From Bacteroidota bacterium (GTDB lineage: Bacteria; Bacteroidota; Bacteroidia; NORP154): a stretch of 33,770 bases of DNA. This document shows, in pieces, positions 14,745 through 22,882 of this stretch. Made by a program: the position numbers and the translations under genes. The notes below the pieces were generated by a model, which saw nothing but the letters and a program-made list of their open reading frames with translations, was not told the origin of the DNA and did no database searches. The stretch covers positions 1 through 33,770 of the forward strand of contig JACZWC010000009.1 of the NCBI GenBank assembly GCA_022572355.1, in the 5' to 3' direction. Each line of letters starts with the position of its first letter. Position 1 is the first letter of the stretch.

Positions 14745-15880
14745 TAATTCTCAGAGAATGTGGTAATGGTCATTGTTTGGTTATGCAACTCGCAATTCAC
14801 AGAAGGCGTAAGGGGAGATATCTCACCATAGGAATAAAATCCAGAGATTGGTGTATCATCGCCCAAAACACTTCTCACTTCCTCCACTTCTTCTTCAATT
14901 CGTTGATCGAGAATTAGTTTTCTTCCTACACAACTCACAAGAATAGCTAAATCTGCCGAACCGCCAAGGGACTCTAAGGTTACCTCAGCAGCATCATATG
15001 ATGCATCGATCAATTTATCGAAGTTGGCTTTCATTAACTGAGCAGAAGAACCCTCCGGAATATCACCGGCAAAGGTCATACTACCAGCTTCCTCGTCAAC
15101 AGCCAATAGGGTTCTAACCACCGCGGCTTGCTCTGGAGTTTCTTTAATTGCAAGCGGAAAGAGCAGTCCTGAACCAGGTAATTCAGCCGCCTTGTCGCCT
15201 AAATACTTTTTATAAAGTTCCAGTGCCGATTCTCCATCCAGCTCGTATAACACGTTTGCAGTAGATTTCGTAACCACACGTTCAGGCCCAAAGGAATCCC
15301 AACCGCCTTTGGATCCATGTCCAACTTTCAGGTCACTGCCAAAAAGCCCTATGGCCACCACATTACCATCTGAAGCTGCAGCATCCAAACCTACAAGTGT
15401 CTTTTCAAAATTTGCAGCATCACCGGCCAATCCACCAGTTACGGCAATAGAATCGGGTAATACATCATTAAATCCTTTTACCAACTCACTACCGTTTACC
15501 TTCAAACCATCTGACAGTACAAAAATATGAGCCAAATCATCTGCAAGTAACTCCTGTGCAAGTTGCTGGCCAGCCTTAAAGCTATCTTCAAGATCTGCTA
15601 TATTTAAGCTAGCAGTTTTAAGCGTAGTTTTTTCAAAATATATTGCCGTAAGTGATATGGTGTCATCAGTAACCTCAATATCCAGAATCTCACCGGAAGT
15701 TGTACCTGATAGAATATGTGCGTTGGGATAAAATCCCTTCATTTCATCAAATCTTGCCGCATCACTTAGCACACCACGGCTTCCAAAGGCCAGCACCAAG
15801 TTAGCGCTATCCCCAAGTCCATTATCTCTTGTTGTTTCCCAACTGCCATCGGCAGTCCACCTACGTTGTTCAACTTTCAT
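14744..15880 (-). CDS. FIST-domain sensory protein
   Basis: A 378-residue cytosolic protein with no signal peptide, made of a FIST_N domain (about 25-220) and a FIST_C domain (about 220-360). Marks are L-V-L-A-F-G-S-R-G near the start, L-S-G-T-T-S-G-E-I, V-T-G-G-L-A-G-D-A, V-V-A-I-G-L-F-G, the L-L-F-P-L-A-I-K segment, and the C-terminal S-G-F-Y-S-Y-G-E-I-S-P motif. FIST modules are proposed small-ligand (possibly amino-acid) sensors that are often joined to kinases, cyclases or phosphatases. Here the output is a separate SpoIIE phosphatase overlapping by one base. A TAnnTTTG element lies at 15927-15934. Confidence 0.92.
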   Translation of the reverse strand: MKVEQRRWTADGSWETTRDNGLGDSANLVLAFGSRGVLSDAARFDEMKGFYPNAHILSGTTSGEILDIEVTDDTISLTAIYFEKTTLKTASLNIADLEDSFKAGQQLAQELLADDLAHIFVLSDGLKVNGSELVKGFNDVLPDSIAVTGGLAGDAANFEKTLVGLDAAASDGNVVAIGLFGSDLKVGHGSKGGWDSFGPERVVTKSTANVLYELDGESALELYKKYLGDKAAELPGSGLLFPLAIKETPEQAAVVRTLLAVDEEAGSMTFAGDIPEGSSAQLMKANFDKLIDASYDAAEVTLESLGGSADLAILVSCVGRKLILDQRIEEEVEEVRSVLGDDTPISGFYSYGEISPLTPSVNCELHNQTMTITTFSEN

Positions 15881-15926
15881 AATAAATGCTATTTTAGTTA
15901 TTCGTATTTTAAGTTTATTATCTACT

Positions 15927-15934
15927 CAAAAATA
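15927..15934 (-). promoter_or_regulatory. Candidate -7 element of the FIST/SpoIIE operon
   Basis: On the minus strand this reads TATTTTTG, matching TAnnTTTG, 46 bp before the FIST start codon. No -33 element at standard spacing is obvious. The divergent cytosine deaminase gene starts only 30 bp away on the other side, so the two promoters would overlap. Confidence 0.35.
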
Positions 15935-15963
15935 ACATAATTTCTATAACATCTACCAGTGCA

Positions 15964-16395
15964 ATGGACAATTTTCTTCTGGCGGCAATTGAAGAGGCGA
16001 AGATGGGTTTGGAAGAAGGCGGAATACCAATTGGTTCTGTACTCGTGCGCGGCGGAACAATTATTGGCCGGGGGCACAACCGGAGGGTGCAGCATAGTGA
16101 CCCAATGGCACATGCCGAAATAGAGTGTTTAAGAAATGCCGGCAGGATCGGAAATTATGGAGAAACCGTGCTCTACTCAACACTCATGCCATGCCACTTG
16201 TGCGCCGGGGCAGTGGTGCAATTCGGTATCAAGACCGTTATTGCAGGTGAATCAGTTACCTTTGAAGGGGCTGTGGATTTCATGCGTAAAAATGGAGTAT
16301 CTGTCAAAGATCTGAACGATACTGAATGCATAGAAATGATGAAACGTTTTATCGAAGAGCATCCCGAAGTTTGGAATGAAGACATAGGAGCATGA
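15964..16395 (+). CDS. Zinc-dependent cytosine deaminase, yeast FCY1-like
   Basis: A 143-residue member of the cytidine/deoxycytidylate deaminase superfamily. The zinc site is H50-A-E52 with C77 and C80 in T-L-M-P-C-H-L-C-A-G; E52 is the proton shuttle. Beyond the superfamily motifs, several segments resemble the yeast enzyme that turns cytosine into uracil: E-E-G-G-I-P-I-G, G-R-G-H-N-x-R-x-Q, E-I-x-x-L-x-N-x-G-R, V-I-A-G-E-S-V-T-F, and the end R-F-I-E-E-H-P-E-V-W-N-E-D-I-G. That C-terminal tail is absent from TadA, making a tRNA adenosine deaminase unlikely; guanine deaminase is the main alternative. It would supply uracil for pyrimidine salvage. Confidence 0.85.
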   Translation: MDNFLLAAIEEAKMGLEEGGIPIGSVLVRGGTIIGRGHNRRVQHSDPMAHAEIECLRNAGRIGNYGETVLYSTLMPCHLCAGAVVQFGIKTVIAGESVTFEGAVDFMRKNGVSVKDLNDTECIEMMKRFIEEHPEVWNEDIGA

Positions 16396-16515
16396 CATAA
16401 TTACATTGGCACATACCGCACATAATCCCGGCACACATTTTGTTAAAAGGTTTATGTGAGGTATTGATTCATTGTTTTTTATAATTTTAACCAGACAAGA
16501 AATTCTCTTTCAACT

Positions 16516-17271
16516 ATGATGCGTACTGCAAATCCGGCTTTGAACAGCAAAACTTTTGATGAGGTAATTGCGGGGGGTGAAAAAATGACCATACAGGGCA
16601 CTGTAAACAAAACCGCTCTTTCTCTATTTCTCCTGGTAGGTACTGCAATGTACACGTGGAATATGTTTTTTGATTCTGCAGGCCTTGATGGCGTGGGAGA
16701 CATGAGCATTGTTTACCCCTGGATGATTGGAGGTGGAATCGGGGGATTTATAGTTGCCATTGTTACCATATTCAAAAAGACATGGGCGCCAATAACGACT
16801 CCTATTTACGCGTTGCTGGAAGGATTGCTCCTGGGCGGATTATCTGCACTGTTTGAGAGCATGTTTCCGGGTATTGTATTGCAGGCTGTGGCTCTTACGT
16901 TTGGAACATTGTTCAGTTTGCTGTTTTTATACAAGTCCGGCCTCATCAGGGCTACTGAAAACTTTAAGCTTGGGGTAGCCGCGGCCACGGGTGGTATTGC
17001 ACTGATATATATGGTTTCTTTTGTTCTGAGTTTTTTCGGTACTGGAATTCCTTATATCCACGAGAACGGATTGATGGGAATAGGATTTAGTGCATTTGTA
17101 GTTGTTATTGCAGCTTTGAACCTGGTGCTCGATTTTGATTTCATTGAAAAGGGTGCGGAAAGAGGGGTACCTAAGTACATGGAATGGTACGGAGCATTTG
17201 GATTGCTGGTAACACTCGTCTGGCTTTATATAGAAATCCTTAGATTGCTGGCTAAATTAAGAAGTAGATGA
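16516..17271 (+). CDS. Bax inhibitor-1/YccA-family membrane protein
   Basis: A 251-residue protein. The N-terminus R-T-A-N-P-A-L-N-S-K-T-F is the typical opening of the bacterial YccA/BI-1 branch with an extended cytosolic leader. About seven TM helices follow from residue 35 to the end. The closing helices include L-N-L-V-L-D-F-D-F-I-E-K-G and W-Y-G-A-F-G-L-L-V-T-L-V-W-L-Y-I-E-I-L-R, where family members carry conserved Asp residues that control a pH-sensitive calcium leak. In E. coli, YccA modulates the FtsH protease. Start is either of two adjacent ATG codons. Its stop overlaps the next start (ATGA). Confidence 0.92.
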   Translation: MMRTANPALNSKTFDEVIAGGEKMTIQGTVNKTALSLFLLVGTAMYTWNMFFDSAGLDGVGDMSIVYPWMIGGGIGGFIVAIVTIFKKTWAPITTPIYALLEGLLLGGLSALFESMFPGIVLQAVALTFGTLFSLLFLYKSGLIRATENFKLGVAAATGGIALIYMVSFVLSFFGTGIPYIHENGLMGIGFSAFVVVIAALNLVLDFDFIEKGAERGVPKYMEWYGAFGLLVTLVWLYIEILRLLAKLRSR

Positions 17272-18887
17272 GAAAGAGCCTTGTTATAGCCGTTTCTGTT
17301 ATCCTGATTTCTTTTACTGCATCTTTTGCGCAAACAGAGAAAACGGTTGCCTCCAAAATCAAAGATGTAACGGTTTACCTGAGCGGTGCTGAGATAAGCA
17401 GGAGCGGAAATACCACGTTGAATGCAGGTGAAACCTATGTGTTGTTTAAAGACCTCTCCCCGAACATTGATGCCAATGCTATACAGGTTAAGGGAAAGGG
17501 AAACTTCACTATTCTTTCGGTTGTACACAGGCTCAATTATCTGAATCAAAGTGAAAAGCCTAAAGATGTTCTGGCGCTTGAAGACTCATTGGAAAGCCTA
17601 CAGATGCGCAGGGACTTTCAGAATGCTCTGCAAAGCGTTTACACTAATGAAGAAGCTATGATTCTTGCCAACAAATCTATTGGCAACAAGGACGTGGGCG
17701 TGGATGCAATGGATCTTTCCGAGGTTGCAGATTTATTCAGAAAGAGATTAACAGAAATTCAACTAAAAAAGCTTGAAGCCAAAGCCACTCAGAAAAAGCT
17801 GAGAAAGAGAGTTGACATTATTGTAAATCAGCTGAACAGCTTAAATGCAAAACGCAACAGAGCAACGGGTGAAATAGTGGTAGCCGTGAACGCAGCTGAA
17901 CGCACCCCAGCCAAATTTTTCCTTACCTACTTTGTAAGCGGTGCCGGTTGGACACCAACTTATGATTTGAGAGCCACAAAAATTACAGAACCAATACAGT
18001 TGGATTATAAAGCAAAGGTCGTTCAAAACACAGGTGTTGACTGGAATAAGGTAAACCTTACTTTATCTACCACCAATCCCACAAGGAGTGGCACAAAGCC
18101 CAATTTAAATACGTGGGTATTGAAATACGGCCAACCACCTGTTTACAGAAGAAGTGTAAGTCTGAGTTCTAAATCGGTAGCTCCTACGGCTGTGGCACGG
18201 AATTACGAAATGGAAGGTGCGCTCATGGAGAAGCCAGCAGCAACAAGTGCAGCTGACTACACCGAAGTCCTGGTTGGTCAAATGAGTACTGAGTTTAAGA
18301 TTAAAATTCCCTACTCTATCCCATCTGATGCAAAGCAACACGATGTACAAGTTCAAAGTCACAAGGTCAAAGCAGATTTTGGTTACTATGTGGTGCCCAA
18401 GCTGGATGCAGATGCGTTTTTACTTGCAAAAATTACAGGTTGGGAAGAATACAATCTCCTCCCAGGAACGGCCAACATTTATTTCGATGGTTCTTACGTG
18501 GGAAAATCCACCATCAATCCGGCGGCTACTACCGACACACTGAGCCTGTCATTCGGCAGGGATAAAAATGTGGTGGTGACGAGAAAGAAACTAAAAGATT
18601 TTACAAGTACGAAACTCATAGGCGCCAACAGAAAGATAACATTTGCCTATGAAATTGTGGTTCGCAACACCAAGAGTGAACCAATAAGCATTGAGGTGCA
18701 GGATCAATATCCCATATCATCTAACAAGGAAATTGAAATAGAATTGGTGGAGTCATCTGATGCAAAAGTTGACAACGTCACTGGAAAGCTCAGTTGGAAA
18801 TTAAATCTGGCCGCCTCAGAAACCAAGAAGATGATGCTGATCTATTCGGTGAAGTATCCAAAAGACAAGAACATTCCCAATCTTTAG
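17268..18887 (+). CDS. Secreted DUF4139/MuiA-like protein
   Basis: A 539-residue protein with a signal peptide (residues 1-21, S-F-A-Q). An N-terminal DUF4140-type domain (about 30-105, K-D-V-T-V-Y-L-S-G-A-E-I) is followed by a predicted coiled coil (about 105-200) and a C-terminal DUF4139 beta-rich domain with F-F-L-T-Y-F-V-S-G-A-G-W-T-P-T-Y-D-L-R and late F-A-Y-E-I-V-V-R-N. This is the 'mucoidy inhibitor MuiA' family of unclear biochemistry, predicted periplasmic or surface exposed. It overlaps the BI-1 gene by 4 bp and its 3' end overlaps convergent hutH by 4 bp. Confidence 0.9.
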   Translation: MRKSLVIAVSVILISFTASFAQTEKTVASKIKDVTVYLSGAEISRSGNTTLNAGETYVLFKDLSPNIDANAIQVKGKGNFTILSVVHRLNYLNQSEKPKDVLALEDSLESLQMRRDFQNALQSVYTNEEAMILANKSIGNKDVGVDAMDLSEVADLFRKRLTEIQLKKLEAKATQKKLRKRVDIIVNQLNSLNAKRNRATGEIVVAVNAAERTPAKFFLTYFVSGAGWTPTYDLRATKITEPIQLDYKAKVVQNTGVDWNKVNLTLSTTNPTRSGTKPNLNTWVLKYGQPPVYRRSVSLSSKSVAPTAVARNYEMEGALMEKPAATSAADYTEVLVGQMSTEFKIKIPYSIPSDAKQHDVQVQSHKVKADFGYYVVPKLDADAFLLAKITGWEEYNLLPGTANIYFDGSYVGKSTINPAATTDTLSLSFGRDKNVVVTRKKLKDFTSTKLIGANRKITFAYEIVVRNTKSEPISIEVQDQYPISSNKEIEIELVESSDAKVDNVTGKLSWKLNLAASETKKMMLIYSVKYPKDKNIPNL

Positions 18888-20389
18888 CCAATATGTTTCT
18901 GGCCTTTTTCCTTTAGAAAATCAACCGTATTGAGAATTTCTCTTCGCATTACTTTGTCGTTCTTAATAAACGAAACCCTCTTCCGATAATCGGCTACAAA
19001 GTGCTCTATAAGAGCAGACGACCTTAGAGGCCTTCTAAATTCCAATGCCTGGGCTGCATTGAATAATTCTATAGCCAATACGGTCTCCATGTTTTGCAAA
19101 ACCCGATGTGCCTTAGTGGCCGCATTCGCACCCATGCTCACATGATCTTCCTGGCCATTGGATGAATCAATAGTATCGACAGAGGCGGGAGTGCACAACT
19201 GCTTATTTTGACTTACAATAGAGGCCGCCAAATACTGAGTCATCATAAACCCACTGTTCAACCCCGGATTGGCTATCAGGTAAGTTGGCAGCTCTCGCTG
19301 TCCTGATACAAGCTTGTAAGTTCTTCGTTCCGAAATACTACAAATCTCCGACATGGTAATACACAAAAAATCCAGGCTTATCGCCAAAGGCTGGCCATGA
19401 AAATTTCCCGCCGAGATTATTTTATTCTCTTTAATAAATACAGTTGGATTGTCTGTCACCGAGTTGATTTCCGTTTGAAACACACGTGCAATATGATCCA
19501 GAGCATCTTTTGAAGCTCCATGAACTTGAGGAATACATCGAAATGAATAGGGATCCTGCACATGTGACTTTTTTCTGGACATCATCACACTACCTCTGAG
19601 TATCTTGCGGATATTGGCCGCTGTGCTAACCTGTCCTGGATGTGGCCTCACTGCTTGTATTGCAGCATCAAAAGGACTGATACCACAATCAAAAGCATCC
19701 AGTGAAATGGCGGCAATGAGGTCGGCCAGAGCAAAGAGCTTCTTGGCTTTAACGATGCAATAGGTTCCGTAGGCCGACATGAACTGCGTGCCGTTTAACA
19801 GTGCAACCCCCTCCTTCGACTTCAGTTTTAGAGGTTTTATTTTCAACTTCTTAAAAAGCCTTGACGTTGAATGCTTCTTTCCTTTATAATGCACTTCTCC
19901 CAACCCGAGCAGTGGCAACGACATATGCGCCAATGGGGCAAGATCACCGGAAGCGCCCAGGGAACCCTGTTCATATACCACAGGCACAATGTCTTTATTG
20001 TAGAAGTCGAGCAATCTTTTGACTGTAGATAATTCTACCCCCGAGTATCCATAGGATAAAGACTGTGCTTTGAGGACCAGCATCAACTTTACGATCTCGG
20101 AAGGAACTTCATCTCCCATTCCCACCGCGTGAGATACAACCAGATTGTGCTGCAGTTCTTCGAGGTCATGGCCTGAAATTGATTTGTCGTACAATGAGCC
20201 AAATCCTGTGGTCACTCCGTAAATGGCAACCTTGCTTGATTTAATCTTTTGATCGAGGAACTTTCGGCTTGCAATAATCTTCTTTTCAGCGCTTTTGGAT
20301 AAGGAAACATGGCAATTACCATCGAGGAGCTTTTCGATTAACTCGTAACCGATGGTCTTATCCGAAATTTGAATCTTCTGCTTTGCCAT
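18884..20389 (-). CDS. hutH: Histidine ammonia-lyase
   Basis: A 501-residue MIO-dependent aromatic amino-acid ammonia-lyase, the usual length for HutH. The A-S-G triad that makes the MIO cofactor is at 146-148 (G-S-L-G-A-S-G-D-L-A-P-L). Tyr57 in Y-G-V-T-T-G-F-G is the catalytic base. N-L-V-V-S-H-A-V-G carries the S-H pair of histidine-specific enzymes instead of the H-L of tyrosine lyases, and N-G-Q-E-D-H-V-S-M-G includes the Glu of HAL. It converts histidine to urocanate. No hutU, hutI or hutG is nearby, and a role in urocanate supply only, or a related lyase activity, is possible. It starts 3 bp after hisS. Confidence 0.9.
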   Translation of the reverse strand: MAKQKIQISDKTIGYELIEKLLDGNCHVSLSKSAEKKIIASRKFLDQKIKSSKVAIYGVTTGFGSLYDKSISGHDLEELQHNLVVSHAVGMGDEVPSEIVKLMLVLKAQSLSYGYSGVELSTVKRLLDFYNKDIVPVVYEQGSLGASGDLAPLAHMSLPLLGLGEVHYKGKKHSTSRLFKKLKIKPLKLKSKEGVALLNGTQFMSAYGTYCIVKAKKLFALADLIAAISLDAFDCGISPFDAAIQAVRPHPGQVSTAANIRKILRGSVMMSRKKSHVQDPYSFRCIPQVHGASKDALDHIARVFQTEINSVTDNPTVFIKENKIISAGNFHGQPLAISLDFLCITMSEICSISERRTYKLVSGQRELPTYLIANPGLNSGFMMTQYLAASIVSQNKQLCTPASVDTIDSSNGQEDHVSMGANAATKAHRVLQNMETVLAIELFNAAQALEFRRPLRSSALIEHFVADYRKRVSFIKNDKVMRREILNTVDFLKEKGQKHIG

Positions 20390-20392
20390 TTT

Positions 20393-21802
20393 CTATCCCT
20401 TCAATTCCTTTATCAGCTCTGAACTTTTGACAGTCCTCTGCTCACCAGAATCCATATTCTTAAGTGTAACCTCGTTCTTCGCCATTTCATCAGCACCCAC
20501 CATGGCTACAAGAGGAATGTGCTTTGCATCTGCGTAGGAAAATTGCTTTTTCATTTTCGCTGCATCAGGATACAGTTCTGCGTTAATTCCCGCAGCCCTA
20601 ACTTCTTTTAATAGTCCGAAACAAAAGCTGGCTTCTGCTTCACCAAAGTTTGCAAACATCAATTCGGTAGATACATTCGCATCGGCTGGAAAGAGGTTTC
20701 GCTCCTCCATTAGGTCATAAATTCTATCCGCACCAAAAGAGACGCCAACCCCTGAGATATCCTTCATTCCGAAAATACCTGTAAGGTCGTCATATCTACC
20801 ACCTGCGCAGATGCTACCTGATGCCTCATTTGCAGTGACTTCTATAATTGTGCCGGTATAGTAGCTGAGTCCCCTGGCTAGCGAAGCATTAAATGAGCAA
20901 CTTTTTACACCTAGCTTTTCAAGATCATTCAGAATCTTATCTACTTCTTGGATTCCTTGTTTACCTTCGGAGTTTTGTATCATTTCATCGATATCCGATA
21001 ATGAAGATGCCTTAGCAAATTTCATTATCCCCACGATGCCATCGCGGTGGACGCCTTTCGAATCCAATTCCTTGCACACTCCTTCCTCGCCAATCTTGTC
21101 CCACTTATCGAGAGCGGTTACCAGATCGCTAAAATTTGAACCAATAGATAAACTCTCTGCCAAGCCAGCCAATATTTTCCTGTGGTTGATGCTTATTTTG
21201 AAATCCGATACCCCAAGTGCGGTGAAGACCTCATCAATAATTTGAATTAATTCAACTTCGTTAAGCAACGAATTAGATCCTATCACATCCACATCGCATT
21301 GGTAGAATTCCCGGTACCTTCCTTTTTGCGGACGGTCTGCACGCCAAACGGGTTGGATTTGATAGCGCTTGAACGGAAATGTAAGGTCATTTTGATGCTG
21401 AACCACAAATCTGGCAAACGGTACAGTCAAATCGTAACGAAGAGCCTTCTCAGTTATGTATGGTAAGACCTCATTATCCCTAACAAGAAACTGAAGCGGA
21501 TACTCATCTCCAACAATCAAATCCATTTTAGAGAAATTATTCGCTGTAACATCCTTCAATACATCCTTACGAATGCGAGCATTCTTTAGAAAATCTCCAG
21601 AGTTCAAGATTTTAAAGATGAGTTTGTCGCCTTCATCTCCGTATTTTCCCGTCAAGGTCTCAATAGACTCCATTGCCGGTGTCTCAATTGGCACATACCC
21701 GTACAACTTAAAAACACCTTCGATTGTATTGAAGATGTAATTGCGTTTATTGACCTGTTCAGGTAAGAAATCCCTTGTTCCTTTGGGTATAGACGGTTTC
21801 AA
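20393..21802 (-). CDS. hisS: Histidyl-tRNA synthetase
   Basis: The 469-residue class II synthetase charges tRNA-His. Visible are K-G-T-R-D-F-L-P near the start, motif 1 (G-Y-V-P-I-E-T-P-A-M-E), motif 2 (F-K-R-Y-Q-I-Q-P-V-W-R-A-D-R-P-Q-K-G-R-Y-R-E-F-Y-Q-C-D-V-D), the histidine-binding Y-Y-T-G-T-I-I-E-V segment, motif 3 (G-V-G-V-S-F-G-A-D-R-I) and a C-terminal anticodon-binding domain. It is longer than the E. coli enzyme by about 45 residues, as is common in Bacteroidota. The frame has no ATG near the family's N-terminus; the best start is TTG at 21800-21802, directly before K-P-S-I-P-K-G-T-R. Confidence 0.96.
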   Translation of the reverse strand: MKPSIPKGTRDFLPEQVNKRNYIFNTIEGVFKLYGYVPIETPAMESIETLTGKYGDEGDKLIFKILNSGDFLKNARIRKDVLKDVTANNFSKMDLIVGDEYPLQFLVRDNEVLPYITEKALRYDLTVPFARFVVQHQNDLTFPFKRYQIQPVWRADRPQKGRYREFYQCDVDVIGSNSLLNEVELIQIIDEVFTALGVSDFKISINHRKILAGLAESLSIGSNFSDLVTALDKWDKIGEEGVCKELDSKGVHRDGIVGIMKFAKASSLSDIDEMIQNSEGKQGIQEVDKILNDLEKLGVKSCSFNASLARGLSYYTGTIIEVTANEASGSICAGGRYDDLTGIFGMKDISGVGVSFGADRIYDLMEERNLFPADANVSTELMFANFGEAEASFCFGLLKEVRAAGINAELYPDAAKMKKQFSYADAKHIPLVAMVGADEMAKNEVTLKNMDSGEQRTVKSSELIKELKG

Positions 21803-21865
21803 TATATCAGGTTTTGCGTTAGTGCCATAAATAGCGCTACCCCATAAGTTGAATCCTTACTTAAC

Positions 21866-21902
21866 CGCAATGATCGCAAGGTAAGCGCAAGGTTCGCAAT
21901 GA
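21866..21902. repeat. Short CGCAA repeat cluster between hisS and the prenyltransferase gene
   Basis: CGCAA occurs four times, at 21866, 21875, 21886 and 21895 (steps 9, 11, 9), in the order CGCAATGA, CGCAAGG, CGCAAGG, CGCAATGA. The rest of the 210-bp divergent region is AT-rich and holds both promoters. Confidence 0.6.
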
Positions 21903-21997
21903 CTCAATTATCTATAGTTTGCGCTATTGGGTTAGCTCATTACGTGCGCAACAAATATCGCAAATTGCTTTGATTATCAAGTATAGTCCATTTTTGT

Positions 21998-22005
21998 TAT
22001 TTTTG
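21998..22005 (+). promoter_or_regulatory. Candidate -7 element of the prenyltransferase-to-dihydroorotase run
   Basis: TATTTTTG matches TAnnTTTG and ends 7 bp before the ATG at 22013, so the transcript would be nearly leaderless. A TTTG at 21969-21972 is a possible -33 element with a 25-bp spacer, longer than usual. Confidence 0.3.
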
Positions 22006-22012
22006 GTTCCAC

Positions 22013-22882
22013 ATGGCCCCCACTCGCTCCATATCCAACTTCTTATCACTCGTAAAATTTAGCCACACGATCTTTGCATTGCCTTTTGCTATCATTGGAT
22101 TTTTGTTGGCCATATTTTTTACGGATGCTGTCTTTAGTGTTCAGGTTTTTATCCTTGTGATACTATGTATGGTATTTGCGAGAAGTGCGGCTATGGCGTT
22201 CAACAGATACGCCGACAGAGACATCGATGCAAACAATCCACGTACTGTTGTTAGAGAAATACCTGCCGGAGTAATCAAGGCGAAGTCGGCCCTGATATTT
22301 GTGATCTTCAATATGATGCTCTTTGTGATCACCACCTATTTTATCAATCCCATTTGCTTTTATTTATCACCAGTTGCCCTGCTTATAATATTGGGATACA
22401 GCTACACCAAGAGAATTACTTTCTTAAGTCATTTAATATTGGGTTTGGGATTGTCTCTCGCGCCCATTGGAGCCTACCTGGCTGTTACAGGAGTATTCGA
22501 CTGGCTGCCACTGTTCTTTTCGTTTGCGGTGCTCTTTTGGGTTGGTGGTTTTGATATTATCTATGCGCTGCAGGATATTGATTTTGACAAGTCCAATAAC
22601 CTCAAATCATTTCCCGTGAAATTTGGTAAAGTGGGCGCACTCAGGTTATCATCTCTGTTTCATGTGTTTACCGCAGCCTTTATCCTGGGCGCCGGTTATT
22701 ACGGCACCATGGGCATCTGGTATTGGATTGGAAGTGCGTTCTTCATATTGCTGCTGTTCTATCAGCACATGATCATTAAGCCCAATGATTTATCCAGAAT
22801 TAATATGGCCTTTTTTACCACCAATGGAATCGCCAGTGTTGTTTTCGCAATTTTCGTTACCCTGGATCTATTGCTACAATGA
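22013..22882 (+). CDS. UbiA-family prenyltransferase (4-hydroxybenzoate polyprenyltransferase-like)
   Basis: A 289-residue membrane enzyme with 8-9 TM helices. The two Asp-rich prenyl-diphosphate/Mg motifs are N-R-Y-A-D-R-D-I-D (about residue 63) and L-Q-D-I-D-F-D (about 186). The start L-V-K-F-S-H-T-I-F-A-L-P-F-A and R-E-I-P-A-G match the UbiA-like group often annotated in menaquinone users, including MqnP of the futalosine route. It attaches a polyprenyl chain to an aromatic ring; the ring substrate is not decided. No futalosine or men genes are in the window. It overlaps cstA by 4 bp (ATGA). Confidence 0.88.
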   Translation: MAPTRSISNFLSLVKFSHTIFALPFAIIGFLLAIFFTDAVFSVQVFILVILCMVFARSAAMAFNRYADRDIDANNPRTVVREIPAGVIKAKSALIFVIFNMMLFVITTYFINPICFYLSPVALLIILGYSYTKRITFLSHLILGLGLSLAPIGAYLAVTGVFDWLPLFFSFAVLFWVGGFDIIYALQDIDFDKSNNLKSFPVKFGKVGALRLSSLFHVFTAAFILGAGYYGTMGIWYWIGSAFFILLLFYQHMIIKPNDLSRINMAFFTTNGIASVVFAIFVTLDLLLQ

